Position numbers and translations under genes: made by a program. From NCBI GenBank assembly GCA_025458585.1, contig JALOSD010000079.1:1-7816 (forward strand): DNA of 7,816 nt, read 5' to 3'. The notes beneath the pieces were generated by a model. It had not been told where the DNA came from. It saw only the letters and a list, made by a program, of their open reading frames with translations, and made no database searches. The DNA comes from Burkholderiaceae bacterium (lineage in GTDB: Bacteria; Pseudomonadota; Gammaproteobacteria; Burkholderiales; Burkholderiaceae_C). This document shows positions 1-6,736 of the stretch, piece by piece. Every line of letters starts with the position of its first letter. Position 1 is the stretch's first letter.

Positions 1-3000
1 ACCCTCGATCCGCGCCTGCGCGTCAACGCGACGATCGCCCGTTACTTCTTCGGGACGGTCGCGGGGGCGTCGCTGGTCGGCGTCGCGTTCCACCTCGCGA
101 CGATCGCGCGCGGCGGCGGCTGGGCGCTCGCGCTCACCGCCGGCTTCGCGCTGACCGCGCTCGTCAGCCTGGTCGCGATGCGCCTGCGCGATCGCTTCGT
201 CGCACCGGCGCTGACGCTGGTCGCCGTGCTCGTGATGGCGCTCGTCGGGCTGGGCACCGCGATGCAGCAGTGGGGGCTGTCGAGCGTCACCCTCGGCATC
301 TTCGGCCTCATCGTCGCCGCGCTGCTCGCGGTGACGACGGTGCGCGCCGGGCTCGTCGTCGCAATGTGGGGCGCGCTCGTGCTCGGCGCCCTCGCGCTGG
401 CCGAGCAGCGCGGCTGGGTCACCGGCCCGCCCGCCGCGGACAAGGCGCTGCAGTGGCGGCTGCTGCTGCACCTGCTGGTGCTCGGCAGCGGCACCGCGGT
501 GGGGTTGCTGCTCGCGCGCGTCGTCGGCCTGTACGTGCAGGCGAGCCGCGCGCGCGAGCAGCGCTTCGTCGGCCTGCTCGGCATCGCCGCCGACGCGTAC
601 TGGGAGCTCGACGCGCGGCTGAACGTCGTGCACGTGTCGCACCGGCAAAGCGACGGCAGCTTCAGCCCGGACCCGAAGGCGCTCGACACGCCGCCGTGGG
701 AGCTGCCGTGCCTTCAGTTCGACGAGGAGACGCTCGACACGTTGCGCGCCGACCTCGAGGCGCGCGAGCCCTTCCGCGACCGCCCCGCGCGCTGGCGCGA
801 CGGCACCGCGCTGCGTCATCTGAGCCTGAGCGGCGAGCCGCGCTTCGACGACCGCGGCGTGTTCCTCGGCTACTGGGGCGTTGCGCGCGACGTCAGCGCC
901 GAGGTGCAGGCGCGCGCGGCGCTCGAGATCACGCAGACGCGCTACCGCGAGCTGTTCAACCGCCTGCCGACCGCGCTCGTGCTGCACCGCCGCGGGCGGG
1001 TGCTCGACGCGAACCCGGCCACGCTCGAGCTGTTCGGCTACCCCGACCTCGGCTCGATGCTCGGCCACCACCTCGAGGCGCACTGCGAGCCCGGCGCCGC
1101 GCGCGACGCGCTGCGCACGCGCATCGCCGAGGTCGAGGCGCTGCCGGTGGGCCAGGGCCTCGAGCCCGACGAGCTGCGCATCCACACGCTCGACGGCCAG
1201 CATCTCGTCGTGCAGCTCAGCGCCGTGCGCGTCGAGGCGCAGGACGGCCCGGCGACGCTGGCGATCGTCGTCGACGAGACCGACCGCCGCGCCACCGAGG
1301 GCGCCGTGCGCCGCTCCGAGGCGCTGCTGTCGCACCTCGTGGCCACGAGCCCCGACCTGATCACGCTGACCGAGCTCGCGAGCGGGCGCTACGTGATGGT
1401 CAACGAGACCTTCGAGCAGCTGCTCGGCTACGCACGCGAGGAGGTCGTCGGCCGGCGCTCGCTCGAGATCGGCGTGTGGGCGCGGCCCGAGGACCGCGAG
1501 CACCTGCGGCGCGCGCTCGAGGTCGACGGCGTGCAGCGCAACTGGCCGTGCGAGTTCGTCGCCAAGTCGGGCCGGCGCGTGCAAATGCTCGTCTCGGCAG
1601 CGCGCTTCACGATGGACGGGCGCGACTACGTCGTGCTCAACGCGCGCGACATCACCGCCGTCGAGCGCGCGCGCCTCGAGCGCGAGGCGATCCTCGACAA
1701 CGCGTCGATCGGCATCGCGCTCACGCGCGACCAGGTGTTCCAGCTCGTCAACCCGGCGTTCGAGGACATGCTCGGCTGGCCGCGCGGCACGCTCGTCGGC
1801 CAGCCGGGGCGCGCCGTGTGGCCGAGCGACGAGGACTACGCGCGCATCGGCCGCGAGATCGGGCCCGCGCTCGCGCGCGGCGAGCGCGTCGAGATCGAGG
1901 CCGAGGTCGCGCGCCACGACGGCAGCCGCATCCTGTGCCGCCTGCTCGCGCGCGCCGTCGACCCGCAGCACCCGATCAAGGGCGGCACGGTGTGGATCAC
2001 CGAGGACGTCACCGAGCAGCGCCGGCTGCTGCAGGTACTCGCGAAGGCGCGCGACGACGCCGAGGCCGCGAACCGCGCGAAGAGCGCGTTCCTCGCCAAC
2101 ACCAGCCACGAGATCCGCAACCCGCTGAACCAGCTGCTCAACCTCGCGCGCATCGCGCGCGCGCCGGAGGTCGACGACGCGCAGCGGCGGCAGTACCTCG
2201 AGCTGATCGGCGACAGCGCCGAGGCGCTGGCGTCGGTGATCTCCGACATCCTCGACCTGTCCAAGATCGAGGCCGGCAAGCTGCACGTCGAGCACGTGCC
2301 GTTCGACCTGACGGCGCTGCTCGGCACGCTGCGCCGCGGCTATGGCGCGCTCGCCGAGGCGCGCGGGATGGACCTCGCGCTCGAGATCGCCCCCGAGCTG
2401 CCGCAGCGCGTGATCGGCGACCCGGTGCGGCTGCGCCAGATCCTGAGCAACTACCTCAGCAACGCGCTGAAGTTCACCGGCCGCGGCAGCGTGCGCGTGC
2501 GCGGGCGGCTGCTCGAGCATCTCGGCGCGCTCGCACACGTGCGCTTCGAGGTCGAGGACACCGGCCCGGGCATCGACGCGGCGGTGCAGGCGCGACTGTT
2601 CGAGCCGTTCACGCAGGGCGACCAGTCGACGACGCGACGCTACGGCGGCACCGGGCTCGGGCTGTCGATCTGCCGCGACCTCGCCCAGCTGATGGGCGGC
2701 GAGGTCGGCGTCGAGAGCCGGCTCGGCCAGGGCAGCCGCTTCTGGGTCGACCTGCCGCTCGACGTCGCGTCCGACGACACGCCGACGACCGGCTTCGGCA
2801 CGATCGACGGCGCCCCGCTCGCCGGTGCGCGCGTGCTCGTGGTCGACGACGACGCGACGAACCAGATCATCACGCAGGCCATCCTGAAGAGCTGGGACGT
2901 CGCCGTCGGCGAGGCGCGCAGCGGCCGGCAGGCGATCGACGCCATCGAGCAGGCGGCGGCGGCGGGCCGGCCGTTCGACGCCGTGCTGATGGACCTGCAG

Positions 3001-3213
3001 ATGCCCGAGATGGACGGCCGCGAGGCCACGCGCCGGCTGCGCCGAGTCTACGACGCGCGCTCGCTGCCAATCATCGCGCTCACGGCCGCGGCGCTGGTGG
3101 CGGAGCGCGAGGACGCGCTCGCCGCCGGCATGAACGACTTCGTGCTCAAGCCGATCGACGACGTGCAGCGCCGCCGCCTGCAGTCGGCGCTGCGGCGCCT
3201 GCTGCAGCGCTGA
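1..3213 (+). CDS. Hybrid sensor histidine kinase/response regulator, six TM segments and four PAS domains (5' end missing)
   Basis: Membrane sensor kinase expected to autophosphorylate on His and pass the phosphate to its own receiver domain; signal and downstream partner unknown. The frame is open from base 1 with no ATG, GTG or TTG before the ATG at 178. That ATG falls at the end of a hydrophobic helix, so the true start lies before the window; at least 1070 residues are encoded here. By nucleotide position: six hydrophobic segments (about 43-111, 121-180, 202-264, 292-345, 346-405, 460-537); PAS-like domains at about 556-900, 928-1290, 1318-1660 and 1678-2025; HisKA at 2053-2300; HATPase at 2400-2754; receiver at 2821-3200. 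Numbering from the Met at 178: phosphoacceptor H644 in SHEIRNPLN (Asn where Thr is usual), N-box N762, G1 box DTGPGI from D794, G2 box GGTGLGLS from G823, receiver acidic residues 890-892, phospho-Asp D939 in MDLQMPEMDG, T969 and K991. All key residues are present and there is no HPt domain. Architecture is certain; the ligand is not. Confidence 0.95.
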   Translation, partial: TLDPRLRVNATIARYFFGTVAGASLVGVAFHLATIARGGGWALALTAGFALTALVSLVAMRLRDRFVAPALTLVAVLVMALVGLGTAMQQWGLSSVTLGIFGLIVAALLAVTTVRAGLVVAMWGALVLGALALAEQRGWVTGPPAADKALQWRLLLHLLVLGSGTAVGLLLARVVGLYVQASRAREQRFVGLLGIAADAYWELDARLNVVHVSHRQSDGSFSPDPKALDTPPWELPCLQFDEETLDTLRADLEAREPFRDRPARWRDGTALRHLSLSGEPRFDDRGVFLGYWGVARDVSAEVQARAALEITQTRYRELFNRLPTALVLHRRGRVLDANPATLELFGYPDLGSMLGHHLEAHCEPGAARDALRTRIAEVEALPVGQGLEPDELRIHTLDGQHLVVQLSAVRVEAQDGPATLAIVVDETDRRATEGAVRRSEALLSHLVATSPDLITLTELASGRYVMVNETFEQLLGYAREEVVGRRSLEIGVWARPEDREHLRRALEVDGVQRNWPCEFVAKSGRRVQMLVSAARFTMDGRDYVVLNARDITAVERARLEREAILDNASIGIALTRDQVFQLVNPAFEDMLGWPRGTLVGQPGRAVWPSDEDYARIGREIGPALARGERVEIEAEVARHDGSRILCRLLARAVDPQHPIKGGTVWITEDVTEQRRLLQVLAKARDDAEAANRAKSAFLANTSHEIRNPLNQLLNLARIARAPEVDDAQRRQYLELIGDSAEALASVISDILDLSKIEAGKLHVEHVPFDLTALLGTLRRGYGALAEARGMDLALEIAPELPQRVIGDPVRLRQILSNYLSNALKFTGRGSVRVRGRLLEHLGALAHVRFEVEDTGPGIDAAVQARLFEPFTQGDQSTTRRYGGTGLGLSICRDLAQLMGGEVGVESRLGQGSRFWVDLPLDVASDDTPTTGFGTIDGAPLAGARVLVVDDDATNQIITQAILKSWDVAVGEARSGRQAIDAIEQAAAAGRPFDAVLMDLQMPEMDGREATRRLRRVYDARSLPIIALTAAALVAEREDALAAGMNDFVLKPIDDVQRRRLQSALRRLLQR

Positions 3214-3239
3214 GGCGGCGTGCTCGATCGACCGCCGCC
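3214..3239. terminator. Weak hairpin between convergent ends, possible terminator
   Basis: Directly after the kinase stop codon, GGCGGCG (3214-3220) pairs with CGCCGCC (3233-3239) around a 12-base loop that itself contains the palindrome TCGATCGA. It lies in the 40-base gap between the kinase stop and the stop of the putative minus-strand small ORF, where a shared terminator would be expected. Neither strand has a T-run after the stem, so it is not a canonical intrinsic terminator, and 7-bp GC stems arise easily by chance in DNA this GC-rich. Confidence 0.22.
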
Positions 3240-3253
3240 GGGCGTGCGGCCGG

Positions 3254-3433
3254 TCAGGGGCGGTGGAAGGCGAAGCTCAGCTGGCGCGGCGCGCGGCCGT
3301 GCTGCAGCACCGGCGTGCGCGGCAGCGCCGCCTCGGCGGCGGGCGCCGTGGCACGCGGGGCGGCGGCGAGCGCGCGCGGCGCGAACGGCGCGAACGGCGC
3401 GGGGCGCGTGGGCAAAACGGGGGGTCGGGTCAT
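3254..3433 (-). CDS. Putative 59-residue Pro/Ala/Arg-rich small protein
   Basis: I do not recognise this protein. The ATG at 3433-3431 opens a 59-codon frame that begins MTRPPVLPTRPAPFAPFAPR and ends with QLSFAFHRP. It has an Ala/Pro-rich middle, no Cys, no membrane segment and no signal peptide. In favour of a real gene: a purine-rich GGGAGA seven bases before the ATG is a good Shine-Dalgarno match, and this is the most gene-like reading of the gap between the kinase and the DUF2905 gene. The C-terminal third is less repetitive than the start and might be a short conserved motif. Against: low-complexity frames of this size occur readily at this GC content. The repeat APFAPFAP comes from tandem copies of a GGCGCGAAC-type unit. 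The same frame stays open up to 3943, but that longer form crosses the DUF2905 gene and has no support. Confidence 0.35.
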   Translation of the reverse strand: MTRPPVLPTRPAPFAPFAPRALAAAPRATAPAAEAALPRTPVLQHGRAPRQLSFAFHRP

Positions 3434-3440
3434 CGTCGGG

Positions 3441-3446
3441 TCTCCC
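3441..3446 (-). promoter_or_regulatory. Candidate ribosome binding site of the 59-residue ORF
   Basis: Read on the minus strand this is GGGAGA, ending seven bases before the ATG at 3433. It favours this start over the upstream in-frame Met codons of the same open frame, which lack such a site. It is the main evidence that the small ORF is translated. Confidence 0.35.
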
Positions 3447-3610
3447 GGGCGCAGCGGCCGGCGTCGGTCCGCATCACGCGACGCCCGCCGCACGCGGCGG
3501 CCCGGCGTGGCGCGTCGCGCGGATCGACGACGGCTCGTCGGGGCTTTCGGCACCGACGCTGTGCCGCTGAAGCCCGCAACCGCCGTGCCCACGCCCGAGG
3601 CGCCCCGCGG

Positions 3611-3703
3611 CGTGAACGACGTCACGCCGAAGCCTGCCCGCCGACGGCGCGTGTGACACGGCGCGTCACCATCGCGGCCGTCCGCGCGCCGAGGGGTGAC
3701 ATG
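3611..3703. promoter_or_regulatory. Cluster of GTGAC/GTCAC inverted repeats, possible operator
   Basis: Three short dyads or half-sites share the core GTGA/TCAC: CGTGA-N6-TCACG (3611-3626), GTGAC-N7-GTCAC (3653-3669) and a single GTGAC at 3696-3700. The second overlaps a tighter palindrome, CGTGT-G-ACACG (3650-3660). They lie 50 to 140 bases before the DUF2905 start, a reasonable place for regulator binding. No known regulator consensus is recognised. With arms of only five bases in GC-rich DNA, chance is a real alternative. Confidence 0.2.
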
Positions 3704-3734
3704 CCGCGTCGCCCGCAGCGCCGGCGCGCGCACC

Positions 3735-3740
3735 GACAAT
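3735..3740 (+). promoter_or_regulatory. -10-like box placed for leaderless transcription of the DUF2905 gene
   Basis: GACAAT matches TATAAT at four of six positions and ends six bases before the ATG at 3747, so transcription would begin at or beside the start codon. No Shine-Dalgarno sequence precedes the ATG, which fits a leaderless message. No good -35 box sits 16-18 bases upstream (17-base spacing gives CCCGCA), so the promoter would be weak or dependent on an activator. Confidence 0.35.
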
Positions 3741-3746
3741 CGCGCC

Positions 3747-3947
3747 ATGCAACGCCTGCTGCTGGTCGCCGGTGCCGCGCTGCTCGTGGTCGGGCTGCTG
3801 TGGCCGTGGCTGTCACGGTTGCCCTGGGGGCGGCTGCCGGGCGACATCCACGTCGAGCGCGACGGCTTCCAGTTCTTCGCCCCGATCACGACCGGGCTCG
3901 TGATCTCGGTCGTCGTCTCGCTGCTGCTGTGGTGGTGGCGCAAGTGA
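3747..3947 (+). CDS. DUF2905 family small membrane protein
   Basis: A 66-residue inner-membrane protein of unknown function. The first membrane helix covers about residues 3-22. It is followed by a short loop with the family signature GRLPGDIHVERDGFQFFAP (28-46), then ITTG and a second helix at about 48-64, ending in WWWRK. I recognise the LPGDI...F.F..PITT pattern as DUF2905 (Pfam PF11146), and the length is normal for that family. The ATG at 3747 is chosen over the in-frame ATG at 3699 because family members begin directly with a short polar stretch and the first helix; the 17 extra residues are Arg-rich and unlike the family. It converges on the ABC transporter operon, with 36 bases between the two stop codons and no clear terminator there. 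It appears monocistronic. Confidence 0.9.
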   Translation: MQRLLLVAGAALLVVGLLWPWLSRLPWGRLPGDIHVERDGFQFFAPITTGLVISVVVSLLLWWWRK

Positions 3948-3983
3948 CGGCCTCGCCGCCTGGACTTGCGCCGGACCTGCGGC

Positions 3984-5687
3984 TCACGCCGCCGCGCGGT
4001 ACCCGCGCGGGATGGCCGCCAGCAGACGCTTCGTGTACTCCTGCTTCGGCGCGGCGAGGATCTCGGCCGCGCTCGCCTGCTCGACGACGACGCCGTCCTT
4101 CATCACGAGCACCTCGTCGCTGATGAAGCGCACCACCGCGAGGTCGTGGCTGATGAAGATGTAGGCGAGCCCGAGCTCGTCCTGCAAGTCCTTCAGCAGG
4201 TTCAGCACCTGCGCCTGCACGCTGACGTCGAGCGCGCTCACGGCCTCGTCGAGCACGAGCACCTCGGGGTTCAGCGTCAGGCAGCGCGCGATCGCGATGC
4301 GCTGGCGCTGCCCGCCGCTGAACTCGTGCGGGTACTTGTGGAACGTGCGCCCCGACAGCCCGACCTTGTCGAGCAGCGCGCGTGCACGCTGCTCGCGCTC
4401 GGCGGTGCCGGCGCCGATGCCGTGAATCGTCATCGGCTCGATCAGCGTCTGCCCGATCGTGAAGCGCGGGTTCAGGCTCGCGTACGGGTTCTGGAACACG
4501 ATCTGGATGCGCCGGCGCATCGCCTGCCGCTCGCGGTCCGACAGTTCGAGCAGGTTGCGGCCGTCGAAGATGACCTCGCCGCCGGTGGGCTCGTGCAGGC
4601 GCAGCAGCGTGAGCCCCATCGTCGTCTTGCCCGAGCCCGACTCGCCGACGACGCCGAGCGTGTACCCCTTGCGCAGGCGGAAGTTGACGTCCTGCACCGC
4701 CTTGAACTCGCGCTTGCCGAACAGCCCCTCGCGCAGGAAGAAGCTCTTCGCGAGCGAGCGCACGTCGAGCACGACGGGCGCGTTCGGATCCTTCGCCGCC
4801 GCGGCCGCCGACGCCGCGCCGACCGTCTCGCGGCCGCCCTGCGCCGCCATGTGGTCGTCGATCACCTGCAGCCGCGCCGGGTTGCCTTCCAGGCTCGGCC
4901 GGCAGGCGAGCAGGGCCTTCGTGTACGCGTCCTGCGGCGCCTCGAAGATGCGCGCCACCGGCCCCTGCTCGCGCACCTCGCCGTGGCGCATCACGACGAC
5001 GTGGTCGGCGATCTCGCCGACGACGCCGAGGTCGTGGCTGATGAACAGCACGCTCATGCGGTGCTTGTCCTTCAGCTTCGCAAGCAGCTCGAGGATCTGG
5101 CGCTGGATCGTCACGTCGAGCGCCGTCGTCGGCTCGTCGGCGATCAGCAGCTTGGGCTCGCAGGCGAGCGCCATCGCGATCATCACGCGCTGCTGCTGAC
5201 CGCCCGAGAGCTCGTGCGGGTAGGCCGCGAGGCGCCGCCTGGGCTCGGGGATGCCGACCTCGGCGAGCAGGCTCTCGGCCTTCGCCATCGCGTCGCGCGG
5301 CGTCATGCCGAGGTGGCGCACCAGCGGCTCGCACAGCTGCTGGCCGACCGTGAACACCGGGTTCAGCGACGTCATCGGGTCCTGGAACACGCAGGCGATC
5401 TCGCGCCCGCGCAGCGCCTGCAGCTCGGCCAGGTCCGCGCCGAGCAGGTCGCGGCCGCGGTAGTCGATGCGGCCTCGGCGCTCGGCGTTGTCCGGCAGCA
5501 GGTTGACGATCGACATCGCCGTCACGCTCTTGCCCGAGCCCGACTCGCCCACCAGCGCCACCGTCGTGTTCTCGGGCACGTCGAAGCTCACGCCGCGCAC
5601 CGCGTCGGCGCGCGTCGCGACGCCGTCGACCTTGCCCATGCGGAAGGCGACGCGCAGATCCTGGATCGACAGCAGCGCCCCGCTCAT
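3984..5687 (-). CDS. Peptide-type ABC transporter, fused double ATP-binding protein (DppD-DppF / YejF-like)
   Basis: A 567-residue cytoplasmic ATPase carrying both nucleotide-binding domains of an oligopeptide-family importer on one chain. First domain (about 5-275): Walker A GESGSGKS 47-54, Q-loop Q102, signature LSGGQQQR 160-167, Walker B ending D184-E185, switch His H218. The oligopeptide-transporter C-terminal motif (AYTKALLACRP) follows at about 254-264. An Ala-rich linker (about 278-304) leads to the second domain: Walker A GESGSGKT 348-355, Q399, signature FSGGQRQR 456-463, Walker B ending D480-E481, H514, then EYTKRLLAAIP. Both sites keep every catalytic residue, so both should hydrolyse ATP. 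Length and layout match YejF and are shorter than GsiA. The ATG overlaps the stop of the preceding permease gene (ATGA), which shows translational coupling. It is the last gene of the operon. The substrate (di- or oligopeptide, microcin-like peptide or glutathione) cannot be assigned from the ATPase. Confidence 0.95.
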   Translation of the reverse strand: MSGALLSIQDLRVAFRMGKVDGVATRADAVRGVSFDVPENTTVALVGESGSGKSVTAMSIVNLLPDNAERRGRIDYRGRDLLGADLAELQALRGREIACVFQDPMTSLNPVFTVGQQLCEPLVRHLGMTPRDAMAKAESLLAEVGIPEPRRRLAAYPHELSGGQQQRVMIAMALACEPKLLIADEPTTALDVTIQRQILELLAKLKDKHRMSVLFISHDLGVVGEIADHVVVMRHGEVREQGPVARIFEAPQDAYTKALLACRPSLEGNPARLQVIDDHMAAQGGRETVGAASAAAAAKDPNAPVVLDVRSLAKSFFLREGLFGKREFKAVQDVNFRLRKGYTLGVVGESGSGKTTMGLTLLRLHEPTGGEVIFDGRNLLELSDRERQAMRRRIQIVFQNPYASLNPRFTIGQTLIEPMTIHGIGAGTAEREQRARALLDKVGLSGRTFHKYPHEFSGGQRQRIAIARCLTLNPEVLVLDEAVSALDVSVQAQVLNLLKDLQDELGLAYIFISHDLAVVRFISDEVLVMKDGVVVEQASAAEILAAPKQEYTKRLLAAIPRGYRAAA

Positions 5688-6736
5688 TCCAGCCCTCGCA
5701 GTTTCGGGTCGAGCGCGTCGCGCACGGCGTCGGTCATCAGCGAGAACGCGGTGACGAACACGGCCATGAACAGCGTCGCCGCCGCGAGCTGCCACCAGTA
5801 GCCCAGGATCAGCTCGCTCTGCGCCTCGGCGAGCATCGTGCCCCAGCTGACCTGGTCGATCGGCACGCCGAGCCCGAGGTAGCTCAGGATGACCTCGGCC
5901 TTGATGAAGCCCACCGTCAGGATCGACAGCTGGACCAGGATCACGTGGCTGATGTTGGGCAGGATGTGGCGGAACATGCGGCTCGCCGCGCTGGCGCCGA
6001 TCGCCTGCGCGGCGCGCACGTACTCGCGCACCGCGTGCTTCATGAACTCGGCGCGCACGAGGCGGTAGATGCCGGTCCACCCGGTGAGCCCGAGGATCAG
6101 CACCACGGTGCCGATGCCGCGGCCGAACACGGCGGCGAAGGCGAAGATCAAGAGGATGCCCGGGATCGACGTGAAGACGTTGTAGACCCACTCGAGGAAG
6201 TCGCCGACCTTGCCGCCGAAGAAGCCGGCGAAGGCGCCGAGCACGGTGCCGATCAGCGTCGCGACGACGGCGGCGGCGACGCCGACGAAGACCGAGATCT
6301 CGGTGCCCTTGATCGCCTTCGCGAGCACGTCGCGGCCGAGCCGGTCGGCGCCGAAGGGCAGCGTCTCGCGCTTGGGCGTCTCCTCGGTGCGGTACTGCTG
6401 CGCGCGCTCGTCCCACTCGCGGTAGCGCGGCGCGAGCGGGTCGACGTCCGACAGGTCGACGTTCGGCCCGCTCGGCACGACGATGTCGCCGATCGCCTCC
6501 GGCGCTCGCGGGCCGAGCAGCGTCGGCGGCGCGCTCGGCACGCCGACCTCCTTCTGCCACTGCCCGGCGACGAGCCCGGTGGCCGACGCGGCGATCAGCA
6601 GCAGGAACGCGAGCACGACGGCGAGCGAGACCATGCCGACGCGGTCGGTGCGGAAGCGCCGCCACGCGGCGTGCCACACGCCTTCGGAGCGCTCCGCCTC
6701 GGGCGCGGCGGTGTAGGGGGCGACGACGCTGCTCAC
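5684..6736 (-). CDS. Peptide-type ABC transporter permease, DppC/OppC/YejE family
   Basis: A 350-residue inner-membrane permease, the second of the pair forming the translocation path. The N-terminal cytoplasmic stretch with WRRFRTDRVGMVSLAV is typical of the OppC_N region. Helix 1 spans about 33-58. A long periplasmic loop (about 59-125) precedes LPFGADRLGRDVLAKAIKG (126-144), the family FGTD..GRD signature. Further helices lie at about 146-172, 185-205, 208-228, 262-289 and 316-340. The EAA loop that docks on the ATPase is YVRAAQAIGASAASRMFRHILPN (239-261), with Gly and ILP correctly spaced. The protein is somewhat longer than a typical DppC of about 300 residues because of the periplasmic loop. 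The start is a GTG inside GTGA, overlapping the stop of the upstream permease; no strong ribosome site is seen and the next in-frame Met is residue 35, inside helix 1. Its stop overlaps the ATPase start (ATGA). Confidence 0.93.
   Translation of the reverse strand: MSSVVAPYTAAPEAERSEGVWHAAWRRFRTDRVGMVSLAVVLAFLLLIAASATGLVAGQWQKEVGVPSAPPTLLGPRAPEAIGDIVVPSGPNVDLSDVDPLAPRYREWDERAQQYRTEETPKRETLPFGADRLGRDVLAKAIKGTEISVFVGVAAAVVATLIGTVLGAFAGFFGGKVGDFLEWVYNVFTSIPGILLIFAFAAVFGRGIGTVVLILGLTGWTGIYRLVRAEFMKHAVREYVRAAQAIGASAASRMFRHILPNISHVILVQLSILTVGFIKAEVILSYLGLGVPIDQVSWGTMLAEAQSELILGYWWQLAAATLFMAVFVTAFSLMTDAVRDALDPKLRGLE

Larger units (their letters stand above)
3434..3746. other. Non-coding gap between the small ORF and the DUF2905 gene
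   Basis: About 310 bases with no convincing gene on either strand. The frames that cross it give Arg/Ala/Pro-rich translations with no recognisable domain, as expected of GC-rich shadow frames. It holds the ribosome site of the minus-strand small ORF at its left end. At its right end are a cluster of short GTGAC/GTCAC inverted repeats and a -10-like box ahead of the DUF2905 gene. No tRNA, other structured RNA, insertion sequence or long repeat is visible. Confidence 0.6.

Noticed and set aside
270..3656. An 1128-codon plus-strand frame overlapping the sensor kinase in another register
   Set aside because: Its translation is almost entirely Arg, Ala, Pro and Gly with no domain. The kinase frame has all expected motifs. 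It is a GC-rich shadow frame.
3948..3983. Possible bidirectional terminator between the DUF2905 and ATPase stop codons
   Set aside because: Only a 5-bp GCCGC/GCGGC pairing with mismatches inside and no T-run on either strand.
3263..4123. A 286-codon plus-strand frame across the intergenic gap and the DUF2905 gene
   Set aside because: Arg-rich translation with no domain, in a different frame from the clearly recognised DUF2905 gene.
3966..5801. A 611-codon plus-strand frame opposite the ABC ATPase
   Set aside because: It is antisense to a gene with perfect Walker and signature motifs; its Arg/His/Asp/Leu-rich text is the reverse-strand shadow of those codons.
5688..6677. N-terminal extension of the ATPase frame, which would give 897 residues
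   Set aside because: The extra 330 residues are Arg/Ala-rich shadow of the permease gene. The ATG at 5687 begins the normal domain and overlaps the permease stop as ATGA.
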